Numbered from the stretch's first letter, positions 12,501-24,703 are shown. The stretch: DNA of 64,000 nt from Climacteris rufus (GCA_013398175.1 VZRZ01006595.1:1124381-1188380), one strand, 5' to 3'. Program-made: numbers and translations. Notes: generated by a model not told the origin, from the letters alone.

Positions 12501-14704
12501 CCAGATCTGGTGTTTGACTGAGAGTGTCAGTAACAGGACCAGGACACCTGTTACAGACTGGGAATTCTTTTAGGCAGGAAGTACCTCTTGCTCATGGAAT
12601 GCTCAGCATGTAGACCAAACCTTCCTCCTCGCTGTCCACAGCCAGATTAATTTACAATAAAATGATGTAATCGCATTTAAACTACATCAAATAACACCTG
12701 CTCCACATTTAGAAGAAAAAACTCTACACAGTTGCCTTTTGAATTGTCAAGGAAATCCCACCTTCCCAACTTGTAGAACCATACAACTCAAAGTACAACA
12801 TATGTCAATGGAAATCAAGTCCTGGTTGATCCCTTCCATTCAAGGTTTAGCATGTGCCCACACTGAAAAACTGCATCTGGACAACAAACACCATATTTCT
12901 GCCAAACACTAAGCAGAAATTCATAAAATCGGAGTGGAAAACATCCAGTACTAATGACTCAATTCATGGAGCTGATTTCAGGAGATGATTCATAACTAAC
13001 CTACAAATTTCTCTAATTGGAAACCCCTCTCACTGCTCACACTAGAGGGGAAAAAAAGAAAAATCAAGATACTTTCTGCATGCTGGTCAAAAACCCAAAT
13101 AAGGCAACCATTAATTGAGTTTTTGGCACAGACATCCCACAATTATATCTACACAACCCAAAGATCAGCAACACATACACAAACATAGATATACACACAT
13201 AAACACCATAGAACAAAGACTGAGTATTTGTAGGGGGAAAAAAGCTACTAATTATTTTATTGCCTTAAGAAAACATAGAAAATAATTTAAATGTTCAAGA
13301 TAGCTTGAAAGGATGTAGCAGTAAGGGTATTTAGCAAATCTCAATAATCATGTATTTAGTATGCTGCAATATAATTCCTAAAAACAAACAATCTAAACAA
13401 TTAGGATTTCCCAGTGTACTACCAAGTCACAACACACTAAACTCAGGACAAGTCATTTTTAGTTTTGTGAAAAAGTGAGGGTGGGAATGAACGCGTGTAA
13501 TGCTGAAAGCTTGCTTCATATTGTTACTAAGGTCCTAGTCCAGAGTTATTAATTAATTAAAAAGCAGCCAGTTCAAATGAGGATAACTCAGACTTGATTC
13601 TACCTCTCTCCTTGGCTCTTGGCAGACCCCATCTCTCCACACATACGCCTGCAGACCAGGATAATTGACCCAGCTTGTAGCCGTGTCCCCTAATTCAAAG
13701 GGCATTTGCCTCACGGAAGCTCTGCTCTCTAAGTTACTCTTCAGAGCATTAATTCATGCTCTGCAATCACAAGAAATTAAAAAAAAAAAAAGGCTAATAA
13801 CTCATGAGCCCATGAGTCTGGATCATAGCCAGAGACCTGTAATGTGGGTTAACATCTGACCAAACTGTGAAAGTAATTGCAGCTTCTCCTGTAAATCTTC
13901 TCCACTCCTTCCCTGCGTGACCTGGAACATGCACCTCTAGTAACAGACCTCTCCTCTGAGTGTACTCGGGTATTTCAGCTTTGCCATATCCTTAAAAAAA
14001 AAAAATAATCCAACAGGTTTATATAATCCTTTTTCAACATCTTATGTCCTATTAAAACACTGAATTCTGACCAAAAAAATAGTCCCTAAAGCTTACCAGT
14101 ATTTAAAAACTGACACCCTACCACCACCACAAGAAGTTAGGTCTATCCTTATTGTTGAGGAGGCAAGAACTAGTGGCAGGACTACAATCATTCTTTGGCT
14201 GCTGGCAGGAATTGTCGCCTATGACTGCACATGCAGAGAACAGCAAGCCATAAAGAACAGAATCCAAAAGGGGGCATTTAGCATTTCATTTCCTATTTCC
14301 CATATGTCTGTAAAAGAAAAGCATAGAAAGCCCTGAAGTAATTGTGGGTTTTTTTCTGAAAAAGTTAAGAAATACTTCATCTTTGTTTGGGTTCCCCCCA
14401 CACCTTGCATTAGATAAAAATAGACACAAACCCATCATGTGAACTGAAGAACACTCACAACTGGGGACTCATAACTTTAGCAGTAGTTTTTGCAGGGTAT
14501 TGTCAAGAGCAAGGCATAATACATGGACAGCTACAATAAAGTGGGTCTGACAACCCCAGAAATCCCACCTTGTACAAGTTTAAAATGCTCACTTACCTTT
14601 AAGCTACAGTGTATTTTGATGTTTCTAAAGAAGGCAAAAAATGGTATAAAGGTCTTGACAAAAGTCAGATGCCACATGTAAAACAAAGAACAAAATAGAA
14701 ACCT
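9513..14704. other. AT-rich non-coding stretch, no gene recognised
   Basis: No repeat or gene is recognised. It contains an imperfect CA-rich patch near 13170-13207, a 13-A run near 13780, and a pyrimidine-rich tract ending in CAG near 13625. Frames downstream of that tract close quickly. Confidence 0.5.
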
Positions 14705-14722
14705 CCCTATCCTATCCTATCC
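14705..14722 (+). repeat. (CCTAT)n microsatellite
   Basis: Three and a half copies of the pentamer CCTAT in tandem, ending in 'cctta'. It is a short simple repeat with no associated element. Confidence 0.8.
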
Positions 14723-15060
14723 TTATTGAACTGTCTTTCAAAGTAACCCATGTATACCTCTCAGCAGGTCTTTTTTTTCCTTAAAGACCTGAATATAAAG
14801 ATACAGATCACTGTGCTGAAAGCCACTCTTTCCAAAAATGAGAGTGCTTGCCAATAAATCACAACTGTTTTACCATATGCCACAGTGCTCTGCCAAGTAT
14901 CACCAGCCTGTTCTACTTTTAAGCAAATTTCATTATAACATAGCTCAGAGCAATGGCTCATTAAAAAGTATACTGAAAAAATGTCAAGTTGTTTTTGTAT
15001 TAAAAGTGGGACTTTGTTTTCCATGAAGATTTCAGACTGGTATTTATTGAAGAATCTGCC

Positions 15061-15084
15061 ATTTCTCAGAAAAATCTGAGAAAT
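15061..15084. repeat. Inverted repeat, 10-bp perfect arms, 4-base loop
   Basis: Arm atttctcaga (15061-15070) and arm tctgagaaat (15075-15084) are exact reverse complements around AAAA. The left arm plus the loop also contains TTCTCAGAA, which fits the STAT pattern TTCNNNGAA. Function is unknown. Confidence 0.88.
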
Positions 15085-15684
15085 CTCACCCCATAAACTC
15101 AGCACTCACTCCTGACACTGAGATGACAACCCTGTCATCTGCTTCGTCACACACTAATGTTGATTGTTGCTTTGAGGACTCAAATTCCCAGCACTCTGGT
15201 GAGGTCTCCAATCTAATCACACTTATTAATCACCCTCCCTGTTGTTGCTATCAAGCAGAGGTTCAGGACACAGCCATTTCTTTGGATAACTGAATAGGTG
15301 TGTTCACCCTTTTGTGTTGCAGAGGCTCGCTGCAGTCAGTTCTAAGAGTCTTCTAAAAAATCATTAAGCCCTTTGAGCTTTTTCACAGGCATTTAAGACT
15401 CAGCAGAAGGTTTTCCATATCACAATTGACAAGACCAGTCTTTAACTGATGAACTATTGAAAAACAAGTCCAAAGGCTGGCCTGATTTAAACTCTGATCT
15501 CATTGGACTCATGGGGTAGGGAGAGTATGCAAATCAACCCAAAATCTGGCTTTAGATTCTCTTTGATTTTTGTTGCCCAGAAATAGATCAACTCGTGGTG
15601 TTTTCACATTTTAGCTTGATGAATCATTGCTAAACCTATCACAGGCTAAAAAAAACTAGTCATTATCCTTTCATTAGAAAAATC

Positions 15685-15730
15685 ATTATTTCTTCCATTC
15701 ACTCACAATTATTTCTTCCATTTACTCACA
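15685..15730 (+). repeat. Tandem duplication, 23-bp unit, two copies
   Basis: Positions 15685-15707 and 15708-15730 are the same 23-bp word (attatttcttccatt.actcaca) except for one C/T difference. This points to a fairly recent replication-slippage duplication. Confidence 0.9.
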
Positions 15731-16528
15731 TCCAATATTTCTCATGGCCAACAGTTGATCAAGAAACAGCTCTCCTTTCTTGTACTCTTACAGTTTAGTG
15801 GACATTATAAACTACTCATTCAAAGTAAAATTCTCAAATTTCCAGATTAAAAAAATAACTGGTCACTATCAATCAGGGATTACAGCACATTAATCACAGT
15901 ACAGAAGTTATACATGTCACAGCAGTTTTCTGAAAAAATTGCATTTTTCAATCAGATGGCAAGGTATGATTTAGAGAGTTCTACATGCTTTGATCTACAT
16001 GTTATAATACAAATCCACTTGCTGTCTATTGGTTACTGCCTGCCACTGTTCATCCAGAGAAATACACATAAAATTAAACACTACAGTACAGCCTCTGAAA
16101 AGCCAGGTAGTTATAGGGTCATGCTATGCAACTGCTGTCCAAAATTCAATGTATATGAATACATGTGATTCTTTGTATTAGTTTTCCACTGTAGAACTTA
16201 TTTTCACACACACGTTCTCACATGCCCTTCTACAGCAGTAGGTAATTTGTAAAAGCTTCTCTGCTCTAGATCCATAATTTGTTTTTTCCTAGGTACTAGG
16301 AATTCATTCTTGCTGCTCCCTTCCTGTACAGTTTTAGTTGAGTTAGCAAAACTTGGGCCAAAACTATTACTATTCTTATTTAAAGGGCTACATTAAAATC
16401 AATAAGGGCTTTAGAGACAAAGACCATATCTGTTCAACCTGCCACTCAGTGTCTTTGTCCATCCACATTATTTTTTCAACCCAGTCTCAAGAGAGTGCCT
16501 ATGGAGAACAACATTTAAAACAGCTATT

Positions 16529-16542
16529 TTGCCCTCTGCTGC
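16529..16542 (-). promoter_or_regulatory. CTCF-like motif (weak to moderate)
   Basis: The minus strand reads GCAGCAGAGGGCAA. This fits the CTCF core (CCASYAGRKGGCRS) at all but its first and last positions. There is no CpG-rich context. It is a motif match only and could be chance in 64 kb. Confidence 0.3.
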
Positions 16543-19426
16543 TGAAAAAGCAAAGCAAATAATTTTAGAATTACTATGCTGAAGTTTCATTCTGAATTGT
16601 ATGAAACACTACAGAAATGCAAATTAGATTGTTTAGCCAATGACAACAACTTTTGGTAACATTTCCTTCTCATCCCACTTTTAAATACCTCAGCCCTACT
16701 TTGACTTTGCATTTGGAATTAGATACAAGAAAGAATCCTCTTTATAATATGTACATAGTGAAAGGATAACTGCTAAGAGTCTGCTCCACTGTGCCCTGTT
16801 AAGATCCATCAGACTTTTTCAGAAATAAATGGACCACAGTACCCAATATTTCAGAGAAACACCAAGTACACTCTCACAACCAGTTTGGCAAGGTTCTCCC
16901 AGTACCTGAGATTTTAGATCCCTCATATTGTCAGTTACAATTTTATCTTTGCCAGCAAAAGTTGTCCAGTGTTACCTATAAGGGGTAATAGATTGTTAAG
17001 CTGTCTCTAAACAGTTAGGCACAACATGGTTTAATGCAGAAGTTTTAATAAAAACTTTGGAGTTTTGGGAATACATTACTCTTTCTTATTATTAAGCTTA
17101 TTAAGCTCAGAAGGCTTATATAACACAGCAAACCACTAAAAGCTGAGCAAGTCAGGGAACTCTTGCTTGCCTCTTTTTCAGATCTCTGTTGTGGGTCTGC
17201 AATGATAAGCAAACAACCTGGAAGTTCCTAGACAGCATTATAGGTCAATGGCTCAGATTTGAATTACTTTGATGCAGCATAATTTGTATGCATCTCTGCA
17301 ACACATATTAATGCCTGCATCAGTTACTGTGTATCACTTCAGAAGGCCAGCCAAATAAACTTATTTTAAGGAATGAGGGTTTTATTTCTATTGTACAAGT
17401 ATAGGAATGGAAGCAAAGAGCAGGTTGATGACTCGCCCCAGGGCACAATAAACCTGTGTCAGAATTCAGACAGAAGAACGATTGACAAATATTGGTCTTG
17501 CACTAGGAAAAACACTGCTCTAAGTTTATAACCGATGCTTTTTAGTAACCAGATAACTACAGATAAAATAATACCCACTTTCTTCCCAACTTTCAGCCAG
17601 CATGAAGAAATAGAGCCAGATGGTGCTGGATATCAGAGGACAGTGCTGGAAATAGGCAAAGGTACACACTTTTTGACTCCTAGTCCAAGGCAATTGCAAA
17701 GGATTATTTACTATTTCATTTTCCACATTTATTCTGCACTAGTGTGCCATAGCTTATCAGTAATTAATACCAGGCATAAAATGCAGTCAGATTTTTAAGA
17801 GGGATCCCCTCCCAGGCTAAGGCCCTACTCACCACAGCCTGCCCTGTTCATAGTGGTAACTTCTCCTCAGTTTAAGTGGGCCAAGAGCAGTACCAGGCAG
17901 ATTTACACAAACACTGGTTTGTACAGTGAGACTTACTACCATCATTTTGAGTGAAACATGCAGAGACCCGGTGACTTTTAGCTTTTATCGAAGTGAAGGA
18001 TTAAGAGCAGCAGGGCTACAGCCAGATGGGACAGACAGGCACTGTGAGCACCTGCTTTGCAACTGTCTTAATGAAAGTTAAATCCTACTTAGCTTTCTGA
18101 TGTCAGACCTTGAGTCACTGTTAATTGACTCGAGTTTTCCAAGGGAAATTTTAGAGATGTTTTACATGAACAAATACCACAATTAGAGACTGTATAAACA
18201 CATCTTCAGACAGCTTTTTGACAAGAATGCAAAGACACACACTTTTATCAGTGTTTAGTCAGATGCTAATTAAAGAAGTATTCAAATGCCTGTCATCAAG
18301 GATCACTCTTGAAGGAATATAGATTAATTCTAGAAGAAACAGAAGATGCTACCCTAGCTCTCTAAGTGGTGTAGTGGTAAGTTATAAACACTGCATGGAG
18401 AGCTGGTGAGAGTTGCCTCCCAGTCACAGATTGTATCCATCCCTGGGTTTCAGTAAACCCAGAAACACACCCTACACACAGGAACACAGACACTGAAGAA
18501 GTCAAGGACCACACTTCATTTCTGCCTCTTGTCTGAAGAGCTCCAGGCAAGTTGTTCTCTATCTTTCCAGCAAATTTGAAAGCTAGTGAATCATTCACAT
18601 TCCCCATAGGTAAGCTTTGCAATTTCCAATAATGTCAATTTATATTCAGATTATTAATATGTATTTGTTAAATACAGGGAGGCATTATTTCTCTGGTATT
18701 TATTTTTCTACCAAGATTTGGAACAGGCCATTATTTACTCTAGCAAACAGAAAAATAGAGTTGGCTTGCAGCGTTGACACCTTGAGCCACTTCTAGCAAA
18801 TGAAATGCCTGATTAAGTAAAAGTTAGAAAGTTTAGAAGAAACAAAGCCTTAGCCGTCAAAAATAAAAATTTTCAAAATAAATGAATCCACAAAAACTTA
18901 AACCTAAACTAACCACACTGCTAAATGATTCATGTGCTACTTTTAGCAGACATTCTCAGAATAGCCTTGTCTGATTTACCTTTACATCAGAAGAAAAATG
19001 CCTGAGAGCTGCCAAACATTTAACATTTAGAACTACTTAATGACAGAAAAAGAAACTTTATGATAATATTGAACAGCCTGGGCTGCACACAGGATGAACC
19101 TATTTCCAGATCATATTTTGAAGTGACAGCTGTACAGTAATTCACTAGTTTGGATTAGAGAAAATTATGTATGCAGTATACAAACACAGGATTACCTTGT
19201 TGCAAAGAAGGAGTTACAGGAGTATTTTTGAAGAACAAATGTCAAACAATTTTACCATTAATTTACTAAAATAAGCTCGGAAAAATACAGTGAAAAGGGA
19301 AAGAAGATAAATGCTATTTAGACTAAGTAAAGAAAACTCCCCATATTTTCAGAAGAAGATGCAATTGCAAACTCCTGTAACAGTCTGGGATTAATTCACA
19401 AGTTCTCTGTTTATCACACTGACCAA

Positions 19427-19497
19427 CAGGTTGGCCTGATCTAGTTGAACTTGCTTCAAGCAGAGATTTGGACTAGATGACCTCCCAATGCCCCTGC
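19427..19497 (+). mobile_element. CR1 LINE, short 3'-terminal fragment
   Basis: 'ggcctgatctagttgaactt', 'gcttcaagcagagatttgga' and 'ctagatgacctcc' correspond to the last ~70 bp of CR1 in sense orientation (consensus form: ggttggactagatgatctcc). It is diverged and severely 5' truncated. It holds the extreme 3' end, as does the CR1 that starts 350 bp downstream, so the two are separate insertions. Confidence 0.75.
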
Positions 19498-19844
19498 TGC
19501 TATGAAGAAAGGACCCTTGATTTAGCAGTCAGAAATCCTTCATCACGACCAATCTTCACAATACTGTAAAACAATATTGGCATGCTACGTGGCAGATGAA
19601 ATTTGTCTTTTATGTTGGAAACAGGAGATTACAGAGGATACAGAAGACTCCACCCATTTTCTTGGCTTCAAGGGATTTCTTCTATTCTCTTGTACCTTTG
19701 TGTGCAGATGGAAAGACCTTCCCACAGTAAGGTGGAAAGCTTGTGGATTTCACTCTGTTTCAGGTCAAGAGTCTTCAGATCTTCTCCAAAACTTTCTAAT
19801 GGAAGGACTCCATGGAGAACATAACATGGATATTTAAAAAAAGA
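19498..19844. other. Spacer between two CR1 fragments
   Basis: About 350 bp of unique sequence. Short overlapping open frames on both strands (19577-19837 plus, 19668-19931 minus) have no recognisable domain, and the minus one runs into the neighbouring CR1. No feature is supported. Confidence 0.5.
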
Positions 19845-20338
19845 TTTTGCCTGGAGTGCTGCATCCAGCTCTGGGATCCCAACACAAGAAGGACATGAAC
19901 CTTCTGGAGGGAGTCCAGAGGAGGCCAACAAAATGATTAGAGGGCTAGAGCACCTCTCCTATGAGGAAAGGCTGAGATTATTCAGCATGGGGAAGACTTC
20001 AGGAAGACCTCATAGCAGCCTTCCAGTACCTAAAAGGGGCCTAGAAAAACGCTGGAGAAGGATTTTTCACATCAGCATGCAGCAATAGGACAAAGGGGAA
20101 TGGCTTTAAATTGTAAGGGAGTAGGTTTAAATTATATATTAGGAAGAAATTCTTCAGTACTAGAGTGGAAAGGCACTGGTACTGTTTGCCCAGGAACACA
20201 GATGCTCCATTCCTGGAAGTGTTCAAGACCAGGTTGAGCAACTCAGTCAAGTGAAGGTGTCCCTTCCCATGGCAGGGGGTTTGGACCTAGGTGATATTTA
20301 AGGTCTCTTCCAACCCAAACCATTCTGTAATTAGATGA
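19845..20338 (+). mobile_element. CR1 LINE 3' fragment, sense, with small internal deletions
   Basis: CR1 landmarks in sense order: 'tttgcctggagtgctgcatc', 'cagctctgggatcccaacac', 'ggagggagtccagaggaggc', 'gagcacctctcctatgagga', 'ggaagacctcatagcagcct', 'ttaggaagaaattcttcagt', 'tggaagtgttcaagaccagg', 'ggtgtcccttcccatggcag' and the tail 'ggtctcttccaacccaaacc' followed by 'attctgtaattagatga'. At roughly 500 bp this is the longest CR1 piece here. Short deletions (for example in 'aggttgagcaactcagtcaa') and substitutions show it is not recent. The 5' end is truncated and no reverse transcriptase remains. Confidence 0.94.
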
Positions 20339-23159
20339 ATTACTTATTTACTCTCTCCTGGCTTTTTCTCCCCTCCCATTTTTAAGTAAGTGAACAGCTG
20401 AGGCTTCCAAATAAATTTCTTCCTGGCAATAAATTGCCATATTGCTTGAATTTATTTACAAGTTAACTTTACTGGATAATCTACTTGGAGCGGGATTTTT
20501 TAGTGCACAATCTGCATGCAAACTCTTCAATCAGTCAAGTTAATACCTATTAAAAAATAGATATGTACACATATATAGAGTGTAGTAATTTAACTATGGC
20601 AAAAATCATCATCGTGAGGGTAACATGAAACTTTTAAAAATCTTTAAGATCTATCTTAATTTTAAAAATTATTTAATACCCCATTCTCTATTGCTGTAGA
20701 AGTTAAATGCATATATCCTTGCAGAAATAATTAAAAAAACCAATCAAGTCTTACCTAACCAAATCTTAGCATTGAAGTAAATTAAATCTTACAACAACAT
20801 GCACAGTACAAAGCAAGTTAAATGCAAAATACCATTTATGAATACACGAAAATTTGCAAGGAGTGCTACTCTGAGGCTAAGGACATAGTGGGCTACTAAG
20901 TGCAAACTTCCTTGATTCCCTTGCATTTTTTTGAACACAGCCTGAACCTCAGGTTGTGGGTTTTTAGGTACTGTTGATATGCACTTAGTAGGAAAGCAGG
21001 GATGAAAGCCTAGAAAAAACTACTATTTGATCATGTCAGTTTTCTTCTCTGTTCACCCTGAAAATCTCAATACCATTAGATTACCTTATCAGCTATAAGA
21101 AAATGGGGAGTAGGCAAAAGATGTTAGGTTGTAGATACAAATACATCATTATATTTTGGATTACTCTTGAGAAAAAATGCCTATTCTCCAAGACCTTGAA
21201 ATCAGCAAAATATAAAACCTTTCATTCCAAAAGTTTCAAAATCCCCAGATACAGGTCACTGTTTCACAGAATTGTGTACATGCACTCAGGAAAAAAATAG
21301 TAGCCTAACTCTTAATTATATTACACCTTAATATTTTCAGATGTGCAACTTTATTAATCAGTTCTACAGATAAGACTTTTTCTAGGGCTAGAGTACACAA
21401 TCCATTTAGACTAATGCTGGCAAGAGCTTGTCTCTAATAGCCCACCCTTTCATCCTGAACAAAACTCTGTTTTGCTGGCTTACATGGTATAAAACATCAT
21501 AAAGAAGTTGACTGAAATTACTTTTTGAGGCACATTTCTAGAAAACACCCATCTAATTTCCTCAACAGCATTACAGTACCATATTTGATATATTCTGTGC
21601 AAGAAGGCTGACAAATACCACTCACCCTCCCCTCCACAAGCTCACATATCAGAATACTTTATTCCCCAAGTCTGATAAGAATTCCTAGATAGTAAAAGAA
21701 AAGGGGCAGCAACAGGAGATCAAGGGGAAGTGAAGCAATCACTTCAGCCAAGTTTATATGGTAGGGAACATGGGAAGAAAGTGTTTCCAAGAGCACTTTG
21801 TGAATTTGAGTGACAGAGTGTCAGGGGGCTGAATTCCACAGGAATCAATCAGTTCTATCACATTCCCCTGCCTTGGCATGCTTTAATCAACCATTTTTCT
21901 GAGAGGAGACAGAAGCAGACTTCAATTCCTTCAACCATTTACACACACAAACACATAAACAAATACACCAGAGATACATTTTCTTCTTTTTGCTCTATTA
22001 CTGCAAAAGATTATTTCTGGCTCTTACATACTGGCTATACTTAAAAACAGTGGAAGGAAACTCTGGGAACACTGGTATAAAATATTAGATAAATGAAGAA
22101 TCTGAAGGCAATAGTGCTAATTTCCTGTTCATTATTACAATTTTGTTCTCTACTTATTACCCTTCCAGTTTAGATAAGCATATATTAAGATACCTACTGG
22201 AAACTATGGTCTTCTCAGAGCTGATAGACACAACATCTATTGCAGCTATATTGTAAGAGTTACTACATTTTAGGATATCCTCCAACAACAGCCAGTTAAA
22301 AAACTAAGGCAAATTCTCTTCCCATTCCTGTAACTTCCAGTTATAAATGTTTCTGGCACACCTGCGTATATGAAGAAGAAAAATAAAAATGCTGGAGGAT
22401 GAATTCTGTTTACAAAATATTTTGCTAAACCAAAGACAAAATTTAGCATACAACTAAAAAAGAAAAAACCCTGCAGTTTAATAATCATGTGGAATGAAAC
22501 AGATTCATTTGTGTTTGTATTACATAAAAAGTTCAGAATTGTTATCCGAAGTCTTTTTAAAAGCATAAACATATTTGATGATAAAACATTATGCAAGTTC
22601 ATTTCAGTTTTCATGCTGTTTTTGTCAATAAAAACCAAAAAGACTGATGTTTTCCAGACTGTCTATATAATTTCTGAAAGATCTGTAAAAAATCTAACAA
22701 CATTTTCAGTGCCACTTAAAAAAACCCCCACTGAATTAACCTTAGACGATAATTTCTGATTTTTCATTTGACCCGATATATCCCCTGTATCCATTATTCA
22801 CACCAAATTTCCCTGAATAGCCACTGAACAAAGTTTTCCTTTCAGAATTCATAACAAAAAGAATCCACCAGCATATTCTGCAAGACTTAAACACTATTAA
22901 ATAGCTTTGAGTACTTATTTTCCAAGCACATATCAAGTGATGATATTCATATATTATATGGCTCCACTTCAAAGAAATGTGTATCTCTAGAAACCAACCA
23001 CTTTCCTCAATCAGATCTGCATTGCAATTTCTAAAAAAAAACAGTTAGAAACAAGAAGAATTTACCTATTTTTAAGAGCACAAATTGGAGCATAACACAA
23101 ATAAACGAAGAGCAGCTGTCAGAGGTTGGGGGATGTCTTGGAATTTTTTCTCCATCACT
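20339..23159. other. AT-rich non-coding stretch, no gene recognised
   Basis: Unique, very AT-rich sequence with no recognised repeat. A minus-strand frame of 122 codons (22270-22638) is rich in Phe, Leu and Lys as expected from T/A-rich DNA, and no domain is recognised. A short minus-strand segment (23066-23115) has splice-like ends (CTCTGACAG before it, GTAAAT after it). It could be a small exon next to the island, but its chance likelihood is high. Confidence 0.5.
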
Positions 23160-23228
23160 GTTACTAAGTAACAAATAGGCGGATGATTAGGGCTATCAGC
23201 TCTTTTGTGAGAGACAAAGGGTGTGCTT

Positions 23229-23241
23229 GGGCGGGGGCGGG
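23229..23241 (+). promoter_or_regulatory. Overlapping GC boxes (Sp1/KLF-type)
   Basis: GGGCGGGGGCGGG provides two overlapping GGGCGG-type GC boxes just left of the gap. Such boxes are bound by Sp1/KLF factors in CpG-island promoters. Here they support the promoter reading of the island. Confidence 0.6.
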
Positions 23242-23258
23242 TAAGGGAAGAGCCGAGC

Positions 23259-23455
23259 NNNNNNNNNNNNNNNNNNNNNNNNNNNNNNNNNNNNNNNNNN
23301 NNNNNNNNNNNNNNNNNNNNNNNNNNNNNNNNNNNNNNNNNNNNNNNNNNNNNNNNNNNNNNNNNNNNNNNNNNNNNNNNNNNNNNNNNNNNNNNNNNNN
23401 NNNNNNNNNNNNNNNNNNNNNNNNNNNNNNNNNNNNNNNNNNNNNNNNNNNNNNN
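23259..23455. other. Assembly gap (197 N) inside the CpG island
   Basis: 197 consecutive N with GC-rich sequence on both sides. GC-rich promoters are often lost in short-read assemblies of bird genomes. Any translation running across this gap is meaningless. Confidence 0.98.
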
Positions 23456-23527
23456 CTGAGCTGCCTGGCTGCTCTCCAGCCTGTCCGCCATTACCAGCTG
23501 CCTGAGGCTGACCTGACCCTGCGCCAC

Positions 23528-23542
23528 AGCGCCACCTGCAGC
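23528..23542 (-). promoter_or_regulatory. CTCF-like motif 1
   Basis: The minus strand reads GCTGCAGGTGGCGCT, which matches the CTCF core pattern at nearly every position (AG-G-T-GGCGC core). It sits in the CpG island and has the same orientation as the second site 60 bp away. Motif evidence only. Confidence 0.6.
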
Positions 23543-23587
23543 CGCTCGGGAGTCATCGCAACCGCCCTGCCCGACCGGGAGTTCAAC

Positions 23588-23602
23588 AGCGCCCCCTGCT
23601 GA
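23588..23602 (-). promoter_or_regulatory. CTCF-like motif 2
   Basis: The minus strand reads TCAGCAGGGGGCGCT, one base from the textbook strong CTCF site (CCAGCAGGGGGCGCT). With motif 1 it makes a same-orientation pair with start positions exactly 60 bp apart. Paired sites of this kind are typical of strong insulator or loop anchors. Occupancy cannot be judged from sequence. Confidence 0.7.
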
Positions 23603-24656
23603 TTTTCGACCGTGATTACACCGCACGGGAAAGTTACCTGCTATTAGTTTCTGGTTCTAATTTATGGTTGTTCTTATTGTTATTACTTGTTTATAAATAC
23701 TAGTAAAGAACTGTAGTTCCTTTTCCCGTATCTTTGCCTGAGAGCCCTTGATTTCAAAATTAAATAATTCGGAGGGAGGGGAAAATCACATTCTCTGTCC
23801 TAAGGGAGGGTTCAACCTCTCTTAGCAGACACCTGTCTTTCAAAACCGAGACAGCAGCACACCGGCCTGACGGCTGTAAACATGGGCAGCTGTGCTGAAG
23901 TGCAAACTGCAGCAGCATTAGCTGCAGAACACATTACAACATCATTGTAAACTGTACAAAAAAGTCTCAAAATGAGCTGCAGGGTCTCCCAGTTCAGCAC
24001 AGTGCTCATGTGGCACTAGCCAAGGGTGGGGGTTCACATACCTTCACACTTCTGCACCATTCTTTGTCACACACTGTCGCTGTCTCACATTCATTTAAAG
24101 CAGTTTTGTCTTAAGCTACCTGAAGATTAACAATTAATTGCAGCAGTGAATTATGAAACAAAACTCCATCAAAACATGAAGCCATCAAATGCCAGGAGAA
24201 CAACTGAGGATCAATGTAATTTAAGATGCATATGAAAGTAGGATAAGCACAGGCAAACCAAACCTTAAATCAGGAAGAAAATTCAAAAGGCTGAATGCAC
24301 TAGATAGATAATGCATCCAGCTGGTCTTCAGCTAAATTCTCTTCAAAAGCTTATTTGTGTTTAACCTGAAGCAGTGCTGAAAAGAAAGGACATGGTTACA
24401 ATGTAAGAATAAACAAAGACTGCCTAATAGGTCATTGTCATTGTGCAGCTGAACATCACCTTGTATCCTAGGAAACACCAAGATGTTCAAAACACTTTCA
24501 TGTCTCTTCCTCAAGTCTCAATTCAGCTCCACTAACCATATCATCATTGCTCATCCCTTCAAGTCTTTAGGTGCCCAAGGTTTTTATCATGTTTAGTAAG
24601 TCTTCTCCTTAGCCACTTCTCTTCACATGCCTTTCCAGTCTTCTCAGTAAGGGACT

Positions 24657-24703
24657 CAGTTTTATTGTACATAAGTACTATCAGTTTTATTGTACATAAG
24701 TAA
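24657..24703 (+). repeat. Tandem duplication, 25-bp unit, ~1.9 copies
   Basis: The unit starting 'cagttttattgtacataagt' occurs at 24657 and again at 24682, with the shared part identical. It is probably a recent slippage duplication. Confidence 0.92.

Larger units (their letters stand above)
14723..19426. other. AT-rich non-coding stretch with small tandem and inverted repeats
   Basis: Unique AT-rich DNA. Open frames such as 14761-15105 (minus, 114 codons) show no recognisable domain. Structured items within it are the hairpin at 15061-15084, the 23-bp tandem duplication at 15685-15730 and the CTCF-like motif at 16529-16542. Nothing else stood out. Confidence 0.5.
23160..23640. promoter_or_regulatory. 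CpG island, candidate promoter / insulator, interrupted by a gap
   Basis: This is the only clearly GC- and CpG-rich stretch in the window. About 14 CpG dinucleotides fall within 23485-23630, and four more lie left of the gap. It carries a double GC box, a YY1-like TCCGCCATTA (23484-23493), two CTCF-like motifs and, at its left edge, an odd-length palindrome GTTACTAAGTAAC (23160-23172). CpG islands usually mark promoters of vertebrate genes, but the direction is undecided. On the plus strand CGG-GTAAGG (about 23240) could be a first-exon donor. On the minus strand ATGGCGGAC (from 23491) could be a start codon. The central 197 bases are unknown. Confidence 0.7.

Noticed and set aside
23072..23626. 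Apparent 139-184 codon frames across 23.1-23.6 kb
   Set aside because: Their length comes from the 197 N of the gap, which hide any stop codons. Only the short flanking parts are real sequence.
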